The position numbers were made by a program, and so were the translations under genes. A DNA stretch of 64,000 bases from NCBI GenBank assembly GCA_963831235.1, contig CAWHPS010000035.1:1-64000 (forward strand), read 5' to 3'. The stretch's first letter is position 1. The number at the start of each line of letters is the position of its first letter. The DNA comes from CAWHPS01 sp963831235. Its GTDB lineage: Bacteria; Fibrobacterota; OXYB2-FULL-49-7; JAEUSG01. The notes under the pieces were generated by a model. The model searched no databases. It was not told the origin of the DNA and saw nothing but the letters and a program-made list of their open reading frames with translations. Shown piece by piece: positions 53,782 to 63,343 of this stretch.

Positions 53782-56700
53782 TTACATGGTTTCTATTTCC
53801 TTTGATTCGAACCATTTGAATAGAGATGGAAGCACCAGCAAAGTCGCCATTGTAGCTGTCAGAAGACCACCAACAACAACCACGGCCAAAGGTTTTTGAA
53901 TTTCCGAACCCGGACCCGTAGCATACAGCATAGGCAACAGGCTGAAAATGGTAATTGACGCAGTCATAAGTATGGGACGCAATCGCAAGATACAGGCCTG
54001 TGTTATTGCATGGCCGCGGGTTTGACCATTACGCCTTAATTCCGTGATGTAAGAAATGAGAACAAGGCTGTTGAGTACGGAAACCCCGAAAAGAACAATA
54101 AACCCGACCGAGGCTGGAACGGAAAGATACAAGCCCGAAAGCTTGAGTGCAAACACCCCTCCGATAAGTGCAAACGGGAGGGTTGATAACACCAGAAATG
54201 ACATGCGAATGGAATTGAATGAAATATGAAGCAGGAGAAGGATAAGAGCAATTGCAAGCGGGGTGATAAGCAAAAACCTCTTCATGGCCTGCTGCTGGTT
54301 CTCGAATTGCCCACCCCAGGAAAGCAGATATCCTGAAGGCAAATCAACTTTTTCACGTATGCTCTTGTCCGCTTCCTTGACAAAAGAGGCAATGTCCCGA
54401 CCTGCGATATTGACCTCGACTCCGATTCGCCGGCTGCCATCTTCACGGCTGATTTGCACCGGGCCCTCGCCAACAACAATATCCGCAACCTCACGGAGAG
54501 GTATAGAGCCGCCATTATCCACCGGAATCATAAGGCTACCTATTTGTTCGGGAGAATTCCGGTACCTTGTTGCAAGTCGAACCGTCACATCTGTAAATTT
54601 ATTTCCCTCCTGAATGCGGGTGACCCTTTCTCCACCGATAGCTGTTGATACAAGCGAGAGAACGGAGCGGGCATTACATCCATATCGTGCTGTTTTTTCC
54701 CGATTCAGCTTAATTGTGATATAGGGTTGTCCACTGGTTTTCTCAACGACAATATCTGCAGTACCGCGGACTTTTGACACAACAGCACTGATTTCATCGG
54801 CTTTACTCTTCAATACATCCATATCCGGACCGGAAAGCTTCGCAATCAACTGGGATCGCGTTCCTGACACCAATTCGTCTATCCGGCATTGAACCGGCTG
54901 GCTGAAACTGAATACCATGCCGGGAATATCAGCCAATGCGACTCGCATTTTCTCGAAAAGCTCTTCCTTTGTTTCCGCGCTGCTCCATTCCTTTTTAGGT
55001 TTTAGAATTCCCACATAACCGGTTTTGTCCACTCCACGCGCTTCAACAGCGATTCCAGTCTGTCCTGTTTTGCCTACAATAGATACAAGTTCCGGAAAAC
55101 GCATAAGGCGCTTTTCGACTTCCAGAGAAATGGCTGCTGACCGTTCAAGTGAAATACCAGGCATCAGCTGAATATCCATGTCAAAAGCGCCCTCATCCAT
55201 AACAGGAATGAACTCCTTGCCAAACCTTGCGGCCGTAAATACCGCAAGGAGCAGAAGAAAAAATGAAATTGCCAGAACCCATTTGGGTCGCGCGGTACAA
55301 AACGCAAGCATCGGCAGGTAAACTTTTTTAACTGTTCTTATAATTCCGGTCTCTTCATGCTCCGACGGTTTCAAAAGCGTAAGGCAGATTGTGGGAACGA
55401 CCAGGATGGAAAGAAACAACGAAGCTATCAGGGCTATGGCCACGGTCAGGGCCAGAGGGCTGAACATTTTCCCCTCCATGCCCTGAAGAGTCAGTATGGG
55501 AATAAAGGTCAGCGCAATAATTAGTTCTCCGTAAATACTGGGTTTGCGTACCTCCACTACAGCTTTGAGTACTGTGGTAATCCGTGCATTGCCTCTTTCA
55601 CCTTTCAGCAGATGTCTCTGCACATTTTCAACCTGAATAATTGTTGCATCGATAATCATACCGAGTGAAATGGCCAAACCTCCGAGCGACATCAAATTCG
55701 CGCTCATATTGAATACCTTCATGATTACAAATGTCAGCAATATGGAAAGCGGGAGCACAAGTAAGACAGCTACTGCGCCGCGAAGGTTGCCGAGCAGGAG
55801 ATAAAGCACAATAACCACAAGTACCGCGCTTTCGATAAGGGATCGCACAACCGTCCGGATATTGTTTTTTACCATGTCGGAACGTACATAATATGGGGTG
55901 ATTTGAACCCCGGCGGGAAGCAGCGTGCTTTTATTTATCTCTTCCACTTTTTTAACAACCTTTTGCACGACTTCCAGGCTGTTTTGACCTCGCAGCATGA
56001 GAACAATACCTCCAACAGCCTCATCCTTGCCATCCCGCATAGCCAATCCCTGCCTTGGAACATGGCTCAGTGACACAGTAGCCACATCCCGGACTTGAAT
56101 TGGAACGCCATCGCGGGATTTTATTAAAATTCCATTAATATCATCAAGTGACCGCAGACTCCCTGTTCCACGAACAATCTGCTGCTCCTGTCCTGTAACA
56201 ATAAATCCAGCACCGCTGTTCTGATTGTTATCTTTCAGTGCGGACAGAAGGTCATCCATTGAAACCTGATACTGCATCATGTGGTAGGGGTCAGCTTCGA
56301 TCAGATACTCCGAGACATACCCCCCAAAAGCATTTATTTCATTTACCCCTGAAACCCCCATTAAGGCAGGGGTGATTACCCAGTCCTGAAGGGTCCGAAG
56401 TTCCGTCAATTGTCGTATTTTTGCCGAATCAGAATTGACAGAAGGGGCGGTCAGAGTGTAGTGATATATTTCTCCCATTGCCGAGGCTATGGGACCCAGA
56501 CGCTGTTCCACTCCATCAGGTAATTCACCCGCTATTCCAGCAAGTCTTTCGAATACCTGTTGGCGTGCAAAATAGATGTCTGTATCATCATCAAAAACAA
56601 CAATGACTACGGAAAGGCCGTATTTCGTGGTTGACCTTATACCGGTAAGTCCTGCAAGTCCACGCATGGCAATCTCAACAGGATAGGTAACCTGGCTTTC

Positions 56701-56889
56701 CAATTCCAGAGGAGAGAGGTTTGTGCTGGTGCTTAAAATTTCGACCTGGATACCGGAAACATCCGGAAATGCATCCAGTGACAATGTCCTTACAGAATAA
56801 CTTCCGGCCAGAACAATGCATGCTACAATAAAAAAGGCCAGTATTTTATTATTAAGTCCTGCCTGAATAATTTTATTCACAGGAAACAC
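53782..56889 (-). CDS. Heavy-metal RND efflux pump, CusA/CzcA family
   Basis: A 1035-aa inner-membrane transporter of the heavy-metal RND family, which exports Cu+/Ag+ or Zn2+/Co2+/Cd2+ by proton exchange. It has twelve membrane helices and two large periplasmic loops. Family motifs include SSTKYGLSVVIVVFDD in the first porter domain, MIIDATIIQVENV near 411-423 with the proton-relay acidic residues, and RPILMTASIT near the C-terminus. Size is typical. It is the last gene of a cusC-cusB-cusA-like operon on the minus strand. Which metal it exports cannot be decided from sequence reading alone. Confidence 0.93.
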   Translation of the reverse strand: MFPVNKIIQAGLNNKILAFFIVACIVLAGSYSVRTLSLDAFPDVSGIQVEILSTSTNLSPLELESQVTYPVEIAMRGLAGLTGIRSTTKYGLSVVIVVFDDDTDIYFARQQVFERLAGIAGELPDGVEQRLGPIASAMGEIYHYTLTAPSVNSDSAKIRQLTELRTLQDWVITPALMGVSGVNEINAFGGYVSEYLIEADPYHMMQYQVSMDDLLSALKDNNQNSGAGFIVTGQEQQIVRGTGSLRSLDDINGILIKSRDGVPIQVRDVATVSLSHVPRQGLAMRDGKDEAVGGIVLMLRGQNSLEVVQKVVKKVEEINKSTLLPAGVQITPYYVRSDMVKNNIRTVVRSLIESAVLVVIVLYLLLGNLRGAVAVLLVLPLSILLTFVIMKVFNMSANLMSLGGLAISLGMIIDATIIQVENVQRHLLKGERGNARITTVLKAVVEVRKPSIYGELIIALTFIPILTLQGMEGKMFSPLALTVAIALIASLFLSILVVPTICLTLLKPSEHEETGIIRTVKKVYLPMLAFCTARPKWVLAISFFLLLLAVFTAARFGKEFIPVMDEGAFDMDIQLMPGISLERSAAISLEVEKRLMRFPELVSIVGKTGQTGIAVEARGVDKTGYVGILKPKKEWSSAETKEELFEKMRVALADIPGMVFSFSQPVQCRIDELVSGTRSQLIAKLSGPDMDVLKSKADEISAVVSKVRGTADIVVEKTSGQPYITIKLNREKTARYGCNARSVLSLVSTAIGGERVTRIQEGNKFTDVTVRLATRYRNSPEQIGSLMIPVDNGGSIPLREVADIVVGEGPVQISREDGSRRIGVEVNIAGRDIASFVKEADKSIREKVDLPSGYLLSWGGQFENQQQAMKRFLLITPLAIALILLLLHISFNSIRMSFLVLSTLPFALIGGVFALKLSGLYLSVPASVGFIVLFGVSVLNSLVLISYITELRRNGQTRGHAITQACILRLRPILMTASITIFSLLPMLYATGPGSEIQKPLAVVVVGGLLTATMATLLVLPSLFKWFESKEIETM

Positions 56890-56969
56890 CTTTCTTTAAC
56901 GGGCCATCCGCTTATGTGCAGAGCCCTTTGTTTATTTTAGTGACTCAAACCCAAGACAAAACGGACAAA

Positions 56970-57974
56970 TCAGTGAGAACAGAGATCGCCTTCACCCATT
57001 GCCTGGATCGCAAATTGTGTTTTTAATTCAAATGAACCCAAAACCACCAGGGTGTCACCAACGGAAAGTCCTTTTATAATTTCTGTCTTATAAGCCCCTT
57101 TTCTGTTAATTGTGATTGGAATGGCTTTAAACTCCACGGCGGTCTCAGGTATAAAGACATGCGGCTTGCCATCCAAGAGCTGGATGGCTTCATTTGGCAC
57201 AAGCAGTGCGGGATTCGGTTCTTTATGTTGAATCCGAAGTCTCACATAAGCTCCGGGTTTCCAGATTCCCCTGGAATTGGGCAGTACCATTCGTCCTTCA
57301 AGACTGCGGGTTTGTTCATTATGAAAAGGGCTGATGTAATCAATAGTACCGGTAGCCTCATGACCATCCGTTAAACTCATGACATGAACAGTAGCACCCC
57401 TGACGGCAATTTCCGCGTCAGCTCCAAAAATGGCAATGGTCACGGCAACCCTTGAAAGATCAGCTATAACAAACAGGTCTCTACCCGCTTCAACATATTC
57501 ACCTGACACAATATGTTTTTCAATGACGATCCCATTGCGGCTGGCCAGGATTGGATAAGTGCTGAGATTCTCATTGCTTTCAATTACAGCAAGTGTGTCA
57601 CCAATTCGTACTTCATCACCGATATTCCTAGCTGATTGTTTTGCAATGCCTGAAAAACGTGCGGCGGCGTGAAGTATATTTTCCTGTACCGGACCTATTT
57701 TACCAGGCAATTCCAGCTCCCTTACAAGATGTTCCGTTGAAGCAATGCCAAGAGTTACCTTTATCGCCTCGAGCTTTGCGGGTGTCAGGATGACACAAAG
57801 ATCAGGCTCCGCTGCTTTGATTGACCCTTCTTCGTACCCATCATGTTCCTCACTAACTAATGCATTCTCTTCTTGCCCTTCGTGCTTTTCGCTGGTACTT
57901 TTCTTTCCACCCCTGCATCCCATGGTCAAAAAAAGTGTGCCTGCCAGCACTATTGTGATTATTGTTGTCCGCAT
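56970..57974 (-). CDS. RND efflux periplasmic adaptor lipoprotein, CusB/CzcB family
   Basis: A 334-aa membrane-fusion protein. The signal peptide ends in a proper lipobox (LTMGC, Cys20), followed by a His/Glu-rich linker (EKHEGQEEN ... SEEHDGYEEG, 29-50) that may bind metal. A barrel-sandwich/lipoyl domain (about 95-165, IGDTLAVIESNENLSTYPILA) and the beta-barrel and membrane-proximal domains follow. It links the CusA-like pump (80 bp downstream) to the TolC-like gene (24 bp upstream). Confidence 0.9.
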   Translation of the reverse strand: MRTTIITIVLAGTLFLTMGCRGGKKSTSEKHEGQEENALVSEEHDGYEEGSIKAAEPDLCVILTPAKLEAIKVTLGIASTEHLVRELELPGKIGPVQENILHAAARFSGIAKQSARNIGDEVRIGDTLAVIESNENLSTYPILASRNGIVIEKHIVSGEYVEAGRDLFVIADLSRVAVTIAIFGADAEIAVRGATVHVMSLTDGHEATGTIDYISPFHNEQTRSLEGRMVLPNSRGIWKPGAYVRLRIQHKEPNPALLVPNEAIQLLDGKPHVFIPETAVEFKAIPITINRKGAYKTEIIKGLSVGDTLVVLGSFELKTQFAIQAMGEGDLCSH

Positions 57975-57998
57975 GATCTTTCACTCCTTCTTTGAATA

Positions 57999-59210
57999 TT
58001 ATTGTTGTCCGGTAAGTTCAATGATATCCGCTTGTACAAACCTGATTTCGGTTTCCGCATTCAAATAATCCCGCCAGGCATCCACAAGTTCGCGCTGTGC
58101 GGTGACAAGATCCACATAGCTGCTTTTGCCGGCTTCAAACAGCCTCCTTATCTCCGAAAGGACTTCAACTGTCTGGGGTATGACCTTGCCTTTCAATTCC
58201 ATGGCTTTGTATTCAAGTCGATCTATTTCGCCGAAACGCTGCATCAGCCTGGCATAAAGTTCATTTTTTTCCGCATCCGCTTTTCCGTCAGCGGCCTCTG
58301 CTTTATTCCGTGCAGCCATTACAGCATCCTTATTCCGGTTAAAAAACGGCAATTCCACCCGTGCCCCTATGGCAAACCGTTCATCATCAGCTTTTGCATT
58401 TCGGATATAACCGCCCTCTAAAGAAAAACCCGGAACACGTTCAGCTCGACTGATCGCCTCATTTGCTTTTGCTGCAGCGACTTCCGCAAAAACTGATTGC
58501 AATACGGGACTTCGCTCCAAATAAATTTTCATGCTGTCCCGTATATGCGAGAGCTTGACGGAATGCAATTCCCCTGAAATGTCCCTTATCATGCCGGGGG
58601 CCGAACCCCACAAAGCACCAAGCATAATAATGCTGTTTTCATACTCCCGGGAATAAGAGTTATATTCCATACGCAGGAGGGTTAAATCCTTCAGGCTGCG
58701 CAGGAGTTCAGTCTTTCCGGCACGTCCGTTTTCCACCTGTCTTTCGATGGATGTTCGTATGCTTTCGGCAAACAGAATAAGGCTGTCAATCTGCTCTAGC
58801 TGCTTCCTGCAACCCAGAGCCTTGTAAAAGCGCCTGTGCGTTTCAGCAATTACTGCAGCGCGTTTGATATAATATTCAGCATAAGCTTTAATTGAATCCG
58901 CACGGGCCATCCTGATACGCGCCCGCCTTTTTCCGCCGAGTTCCATTGGCTGGGACAGTTTAAGACTTGTTTCATCGCTTCCCATATTTTCGGTTTCAAA
59001 CGCAAGCTCCGGGTTGAGGAACCTTCCGGTCTGTTTTATTTCATACTTCGCCGCATCCTTTTCCTTAAGCGCCGCCTTAATTCCGCTGTTGTATTCAAGC
59101 GTATAGATTATTGCCTTGTTTATGGTAAGCACTTCCTGCGCACAAACATGAATAGACAGCATAAGAAACAAGCCTGACACCTTTTTCTTCCATGTAAATT
59201 TAAATGCCAT
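57999..59210 (-). CDS. Outer-membrane efflux protein, CusC/CzcC (TolC) family
   Basis: A 403-aa outer-membrane factor, the exit duct of the CusCBA-type system. A signal sequence (about 1-27, IHVCAQE) is followed by two OEP repeats with the family motifs MELGGKRRARIRMARA (about 87-102) and AGKSSYVDLVTAQRELVDAWRDYLNAE (near 355-380). The ATG at 59210 has AAAGGGGA upstream and is preferred to the earlier ATG at 59246. It is the first pump gene of the operon and follows the Cys/His-rich small protein gene after about 108 bp. Confidence 0.9.
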   Translation of the reverse strand: MAFKFTWKKKVSGLFLMLSIHVCAQEVLTINKAIIYTLEYNSGIKAALKEKDAAKYEIKQTGRFLNPELAFETENMGSDETSLKLSQPMELGGKRRARIRMARADSIKAYAEYYIKRAAVIAETHRRFYKALGCRKQLEQIDSLILFAESIRTSIERQVENGRAGKTELLRSLKDLTLLRMEYNSYSREYENSIIMLGALWGSAPGMIRDISGELHSVKLSHIRDSMKIYLERSPVLQSVFAEVAAAKANEAISRAERVPGFSLEGGYIRNAKADDERFAIGARVELPFFNRNKDAVMAARNKAEAADGKADAEKNELYARLMQRFGEIDRLEYKAMELKGKVIPQTVEVLSEIRRLFEAGKSSYVDLVTAQRELVDAWRDYLNAETEIRFVQADIIELTGQQ

Positions 59211-59318
59211 AAATTCCCCTTTCATATAGGAAATGAACCTGCCCATGATCGGACAGTAATACAGATAATCAATCGATAGTCATCAAGATTATGCGATTAA
59301 TAAAATTGGAACGAATGA

Positions 59319-59663
59319 TTAGATGCGAAGCACTTTGGGCAAATCGGGATTCAGACAGGACAAGAAGTCAATTCCGGCAATCACTTTTGCAGAATACAAT
59401 GCAATTGCAGGATAGCTTATGGAAGAAGAGATCATTTGATCGCAGACAGAGTCTCTTGCATTAAAAAAAGACAAAGAATTGATTCGAACATGGGGCTCGG
59501 CTGGTTGTGAAGCATGACAATGACATTCACAGGTATCAGGGGATTGCTCAAACAGAGTTTCGGCTCCAGACTTATCCATTTCTTCCACCAAACAGGAAAA
59601 ACAGAATGAAGTGGAATAAATTAATGAAAATGAAATTATTAATCTGATTAACAAATTTTTCAT
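59319..59663 (-). CDS. Small exported Cys/His-rich protein before the CusCBA operon
   Basis: A 114-aa protein with a signal peptide (about 1-24) and a cluster CECHCHAS near residue 43-50, with further Cys at 22, 24 and 73. This suggests metal binding in the periplasm, like the small proteins often seen at the head of copper/silver or zinc efflux operons. It shares a loose pattern (CxC, then basic residue, then SL) with the two Cys-rich proteins near 48.6 and 50.3 kb. The ATG at 59663 gives a standard signal peptide, while an in-frame start at 59693 adds ten residues. Confidence 0.6.
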   Translation of the reverse strand: MKNLLIRLIISFSLIYSTSFCFSCLVEEMDKSGAETLFEQSPDTCECHCHASQPAEPHVRINSLSFFNARDSVCDQMISSSISYPAIALYSAKVIAGIDFLSCLNPDLPKVLRI

Positions 59664-59761
59664 AAGTGATATGATAAATTTAACAAATGTCATTCTTTAA
59701 GTCAAATCAACTTTTGATTATCGCGCTTTGGTTCGGGTGCATGACAGCTAATGCATAGCCC

Positions 59762-61364
59762 CTACGCGGCATTTCTCAAGAAAACCCGGTTTGCCTCCGC
59801 GAGGAACAGCATTCTTTTGTCCCAAAAAGTGTCCCATCGCTTGGTTGTCGATAATTCGGCTGCCCGTATTTGCATAACAGCCTCCACTTTATTTTCTGTC
59901 CAGAACTTATCAGAGGCTTTCACTCTTTGATTGACCTGCTTGATAAGACTCTCCACCCGACAACTCGATACCGGTAATCCCAACTTTCGGATACGTGGAT
60001 AATCCATTCTGGAAGCATTTTCATTGATATAGTGGATTGCTCTTCTCAGGATGATTCGTGGGTCACTATCGGACGCTTGCTTCGGAGGCAAACCAATTTC
60101 CGTTTGTTTTTGTGACAAAAGGTTTAATATAGGCACCACTTCACCCTTCCATGCATGAGTAATCAACGTGACATAGAAAAGCCACGCCTGCTCCTGGGAC
60201 TTGACCGTGGCTTGGGCAACAGCGAATAGATGCTCAACGAGATGGACAAAGTCCAAGAGCGCTAACCAGTGACTGAAGAACATCTCATAGACCAACCAAT
60301 TGCCCGTGCCCCCATCTGAGATAAACAGTTTTTTCGGAGCTGCGTTGAGATTCAGTCTTTCAGCTTCATTCCGTACCAATGGAGCGAAACCTTTTGCATC
60401 CAACATGCTGACCACACAGCTTTTCAGCAGGATGGTGTCTTTCTTGTGCGTATGCGGTTGAGGGGGGAGTGAAACTGTATTATTGACCTTTTCTTTTTCG
60501 GTTGCTTTGGCATGCCCAGCCAAGCCCGTTACCAAGGCACGAACAGAATCTTTATCGATGAAGACTGTTGGAACCTCTGGATGTGGGTCCACCTCATGAC
60601 TGTCCGCTTCCATTATCTGGAGATGGGCGATATTGTCTGCTTTCCATTGGGGGTTGTGTACTCCGGGTAGATCGTTTTCCGCACGGGTTTGAACACGTCC
60701 ACCATCGACCGAGACAACCGATGCTGGAGGGTTTTTGGGGACAACAGTTTGATCCACAAGCTGGCTATGGTCACGGACGGATAATAATTCTTTGCCAATT
60801 TTATCTGTGATTCTGGCAATTTGCCGATAACTGATGAAAATATCGCCTATCTCTGCTAAAACAGTTTCTGCCTGTTGATACGAATTGCAATTGCCACCAG
60901 CCCAACTGATTTTCTTAAGCAGAGAGGGGCTGTAATCGACACTATCAAACCCCAATAAACGACGCCAGGGGGGAAAAATCCCGCCGACATTTCTGACAGC
61001 CGAATATGGGTGCTGCAAACGGGAGTTTTCCTACTGCCGTATTAACCATCACGGATTCTTCTTTTGCTTTCTTTTCTGCGTCTTCTTTTCGCTTGCTGGG
61101 TGTATGACATTTGGGACAATCGCATTCTTTGGCAAGCAGTACTTCGATTAACACAGGATCCATTAGAATGCTCTTTTCCAGAAGATATTCTCCAATCTCT
61201 TTGCCTAAGGCAACGACCAGTTCCTCCCTCTCTGTAATAGTCGGGAAATGCCCATCGGATTGTCGCCCTGTCTTTTGTTTGATTCGCTCCAGCATACCAT
61301 CCATCATTTGAAGTAGTTCGTTCCGGATTCCGTCCCACGAATCGGTTGATGTAACCTTTGACAT
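59762..61364 (-). CDS. ISKra4-family transposase in two overlapping frames
   Basis: The first frame (61364-60945, 139 aa) holds the N-terminal helical part and a zinc ribbon (CDCPKCHTPSKRK ... GCQKCRRDFSPL). The second (61018-59762) continues RRLLGFDSVDYSPSL and has the catalytic motifs VSVDGGRVQ, FISDGGTGNWLVYEMF with LLDFVHLVEHL, and LPVSSCRVESLIKQVNQRVK. The frames join by a +1 shift at TTTTTCCCCCC (complement of 60968-60978). Two-ORF members with frameshifting are known in the ISKra4 family, so this may be programmed slippage. A single indel in the C-run is the alternative. Coordinates span both frames. Confidence 0.8.
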
Positions 61365-61370
61365 TTTCTT

Positions 61371-61664
61371 TCACTCCTTTCTTGTTCTCCTTTTTGCACG
61401 ATAGGACTTCAATAGCCCCTGTATCGTTTTATGTGTGTTAGATTCAATTTCCCTGTTCATTACTTTCCATTGTTTGCAGAATGATTGGATGCTTTTGACC
61501 AGTTCTTGCGGAATATGGACGGTGTAGGTCTTTCCTGATTTCCGGTAGGATAAATAATAAGCGGAATGAAGCTCGTTATCCGTGCAGTGGCAGTTCTTTT
61601 TACCGCACTTGAAGTGGGTTTGCCCTAAGGATGCTTTGAGGTAGGGGGTTGTATCCTTTTGCAT
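61371..61664 (-). CDS. DUF6788-like IS accessory protein
   Basis: A 97-aa protein with FKCGKKNCHCTDNELHSAYYL (about 18-38) and an IPQELV motif, the same Cys-knuckle type as the product at 39982-40365 in the unrelated IS1634-type element. It ends 6 bp before the first transposase frame and is inside the terminal repeats, so it belongs to the element. A C-terminal Arg/Lys-rich tail (AKRRTRKE) suggests nucleic-acid binding. Function is unknown. Confidence 0.75.
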   Translation of the reverse strand: MQKDTTPYLKASLGQTHFKCGKKNCHCTDNELHSAYYLSYRKSGKTYTVHIPQELVKSIQSFCKQWKVMNREIESNTHKTIQGLLKSYRAKRRTRKE

Positions 61665-61833
61665 AGCCTTATTATAATATTATAACAAGATAATGTCAAG
61701 AAATATTTTTGTTAAATTCATTAAAATCGGAAAGGCGATCGGATTTTACAGGGTACCTACATTTTTGACTACATTAGCTGTCATGCACCCCTTTGGTTCG
61801 TTCTGCTTGAAAATAAGATTGTGATAATTTATA

Positions 61834-61851
61834 TTTCGTTAAATGACGAAA
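61834..61851. promoter_or_regulatory. Palindrome over the arsR start codon
   Basis: TTTCGT-TAAATG-ACGAAA is a perfect 6-bp inverted repeat whose spacer holds the arsR ATG. It is in the expected place for an ArsR-family operator controlling the arsR-hgcAB operon. The original upstream promoter region is cut by the ISKra4 element 43 bp before the start. Confidence 0.4.
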
Positions 61852-62244
61852 CATAAAAATACCATATCGCGACCCGTTTCCAGGCCCTTTGAGAATGCAT
61901 CCGGGTGCACAACCATAATTCTTTTTTCGCGCCTTGCTTACGCACTATCAGATCCAAACCGTTTGCGAGCGCTTCTTTCCCTTAAAGACGGCGAATTATG
62001 CGTCTGCAAAATCACGGAACTTTTACGTCTTGCACCGTCAACTGTTTCCAAACACATGTCTGTTTTAAAAAGCAGCGGTCTTGTTGAATCCCGCAAAGAA
62101 GGGCGCTGGATATACTACAGGCTTCCGGTTAAATCAGCAAGTCCTGCTGTTCGGGATGCCCTTAAACTCGTCTTCTCTTGTACAGAATGCGATCCGATAT
62201 TAGTAAAAGATCAGGCTGCCCTTAAAAAGATTTGCAGTTGCTAG
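61843..62244 (+). CDS. arsR: ArsR-family metal(loid)-responsive repressor
   Basis: A 133-aa winged-helix repressor. The metal-sensing motif ELCVCKI (C53, C55) at the start of the recognition region, the helix-turn-helix LRLAPSTVSKHMSVLKSSGLV and the wing RKEGRWIYYRL are all present. Extra C-terminal Cys (C113, C116, C131, C133) could form a second thiolate site for As(III) or Hg(II). It starts 52 bp after the IS and lies 22 bp before hgcA on the same strand. ArsR-type regulators are known beside hgcAB in other bacteria, so it likely controls the operon in response to arsenic or mercury. Confidence 0.9.
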   Translation: MTKHKNTISRPVSRPFENASGCTTIILFSRLAYALSDPNRLRALLSLKDGELCVCKITELLRLAPSTVSKHMSVLKSSGLVESRKEGRWIYYRLPVKSASPAVRDALKLVFSCTECDPILVKDQAALKKICSC

Positions 62245-62266
62245 TAAACAATCGCAAGGAGCATGT

Positions 62267-63343
62267 ATGTCAAATGCCTGTTGCGGAACAATGTCTAAAA
62301 ATAATGGAACAGACACCCTTGCCCCTTCACCCTGGTCCATTGATTCCATCTGGAAATTTGCTGATTATTATGGTGCAATTGCTGTAAGGCTTTTTGACTC
62401 CAAAAGAAACAGCTATAAGGTCAATCCGGGCCTGTACAAACTGGGCCATCCTGCACCCGACTCTCCTGTGTTTGCGTCTGCCAATTACAAATTAAGCTTT
62501 GATATCCTGCGTAAATCGCTCTCTAATATTGATTGCTGGATTCTTGTCCTAGATACCAAGGGAATAAACGTCTGGTGCGCTGCTGGAAAAGGCACATTTG
62601 GAACAAATGAATTGAATAAGCAGATCATGCTTACCAATCTGCACAACAAAGTAACGCATCGTAAAATTATTGTGCCGCAACTTGGCGCATCTAATTTAAA
62701 GGCGCATGAGGTCAAAAAACTCACGGATTTTCATGTTGAATACGGGCCTGTTCGGGCTCGGGATTTAAAGGAATATCTGAATAACGGTCATAAGGCATCT
62801 GCCAAAATGCGTGCAATCCAATTTCCAATGTATGATCGTTTTATACTTACACCAATGGAAATAGCACAAGCCTATAAACCTGTTTTAATTTTTCTAATAT
62901 GCTCTATTTTCCTGACAGGGGTAATCAAATCTAATCTTCAGGTAACACAGGTTTGGCGGCTAATGCTTCCAATTATTCTTGGAAGCCTTATAAGCCTTGC
63001 AGGAGGAGCATTTATTACTCCTCTTTTCCTGCCCTTTATTCCATTTCGTTCTTTTGCCTTGAAAGGTCTTTGGGTTGGCATTTTGTGCATTGGTATTTAC
63101 CTTGGTTGTAATCCGGAGATTTTTAATTCTTTGCCGCTCTTCATTTTCCTCTGTATTATGGCGCCAGCTTTCAGTTCTTTTCTTGCGCTGAATTTTACTG
63201 GAGCATCCACATTCACCAATCCTTCGGGTGTTAAAAAAGAGATGAAGGCTTCAATCCCTTTCTATATAGGGGCTGCGGCAATTTCGCTTTCTTTACTTAT
63301 TGCATTTTTCATACAAATCTGGAGGGCCAAATGGTATATATGA
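62267..63343 (+). CDS. hgcA: Mercury-methylating corrinoid protein HgcA
   Basis: The corrinoid protein that passes a methyl group to Hg(II), making methylmercury, in the inner membrane. The 358-aa product has a cytosolic corrinoid-binding domain (about 25-200) with the diagnostic cap-helix motif N101-V-W-C104-A-A-G-K108, whose Cys is thought to ligate cobalt. A C-terminal part of about five membrane helices follows (about 205-355). Homologues in the acetyl-CoA synthase CFeSP family lack the membrane part. An N-terminal extension with Cys5-Cys6 is unusual. GGAGG precedes hgcB inside its end, and the genes overlap by 13 bp. Calls rest on the diagnostic motif plus hgcB next to it. Confidence 0.93.
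   Translation: MSNACCGTMSKNNGTDTLAPSPWSIDSIWKFADYYGAIAVRLFDSKRNSYKVNPGLYKLGHPAPDSPVFASANYKLSFDILRKSLSNIDCWILVLDTKGINVWCAAGKGTFGTNELNKQIMLTNLHNKVTHRKIIVPQLGASNLKAHEVKKLTDFHVEYGPVRARDLKEYLNNGHKASAKMRAIQFPMYDRFILTPMEIAQAYKPVLIFLICSIFLTGVIKSNLQVTQVWRLMLPIILGSLISLAGGAFITPLFLPFIPFRSFALKGLWVGILCIGIYLGCNPEIFNSLPLFIFLCIMAPAFSSFLALNFTGASTFTNPSGVKKEMKASIPFYIGAAAISLSLLIAFFIQIWRAKWYI

Larger units (their letters stand above)
59735..61790. mobile_element. ISKra4-type insertion sequence with DUF6788-like gene
   Basis: A 2056-bp element with 20-bp terminal repeats (GGGTGCATGACAGCTAATG at 59735 and complement ending at 61790) and a 9-bp target duplication CTTTGGTTC (59726-59734 and 61791-61799). It contains, on the minus strand, a DUF6788-like gene and a transposase in two overlapping frames. 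It sits in the divergent gap between the cus operon and arsR-hgcAB. Confidence 0.92.
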
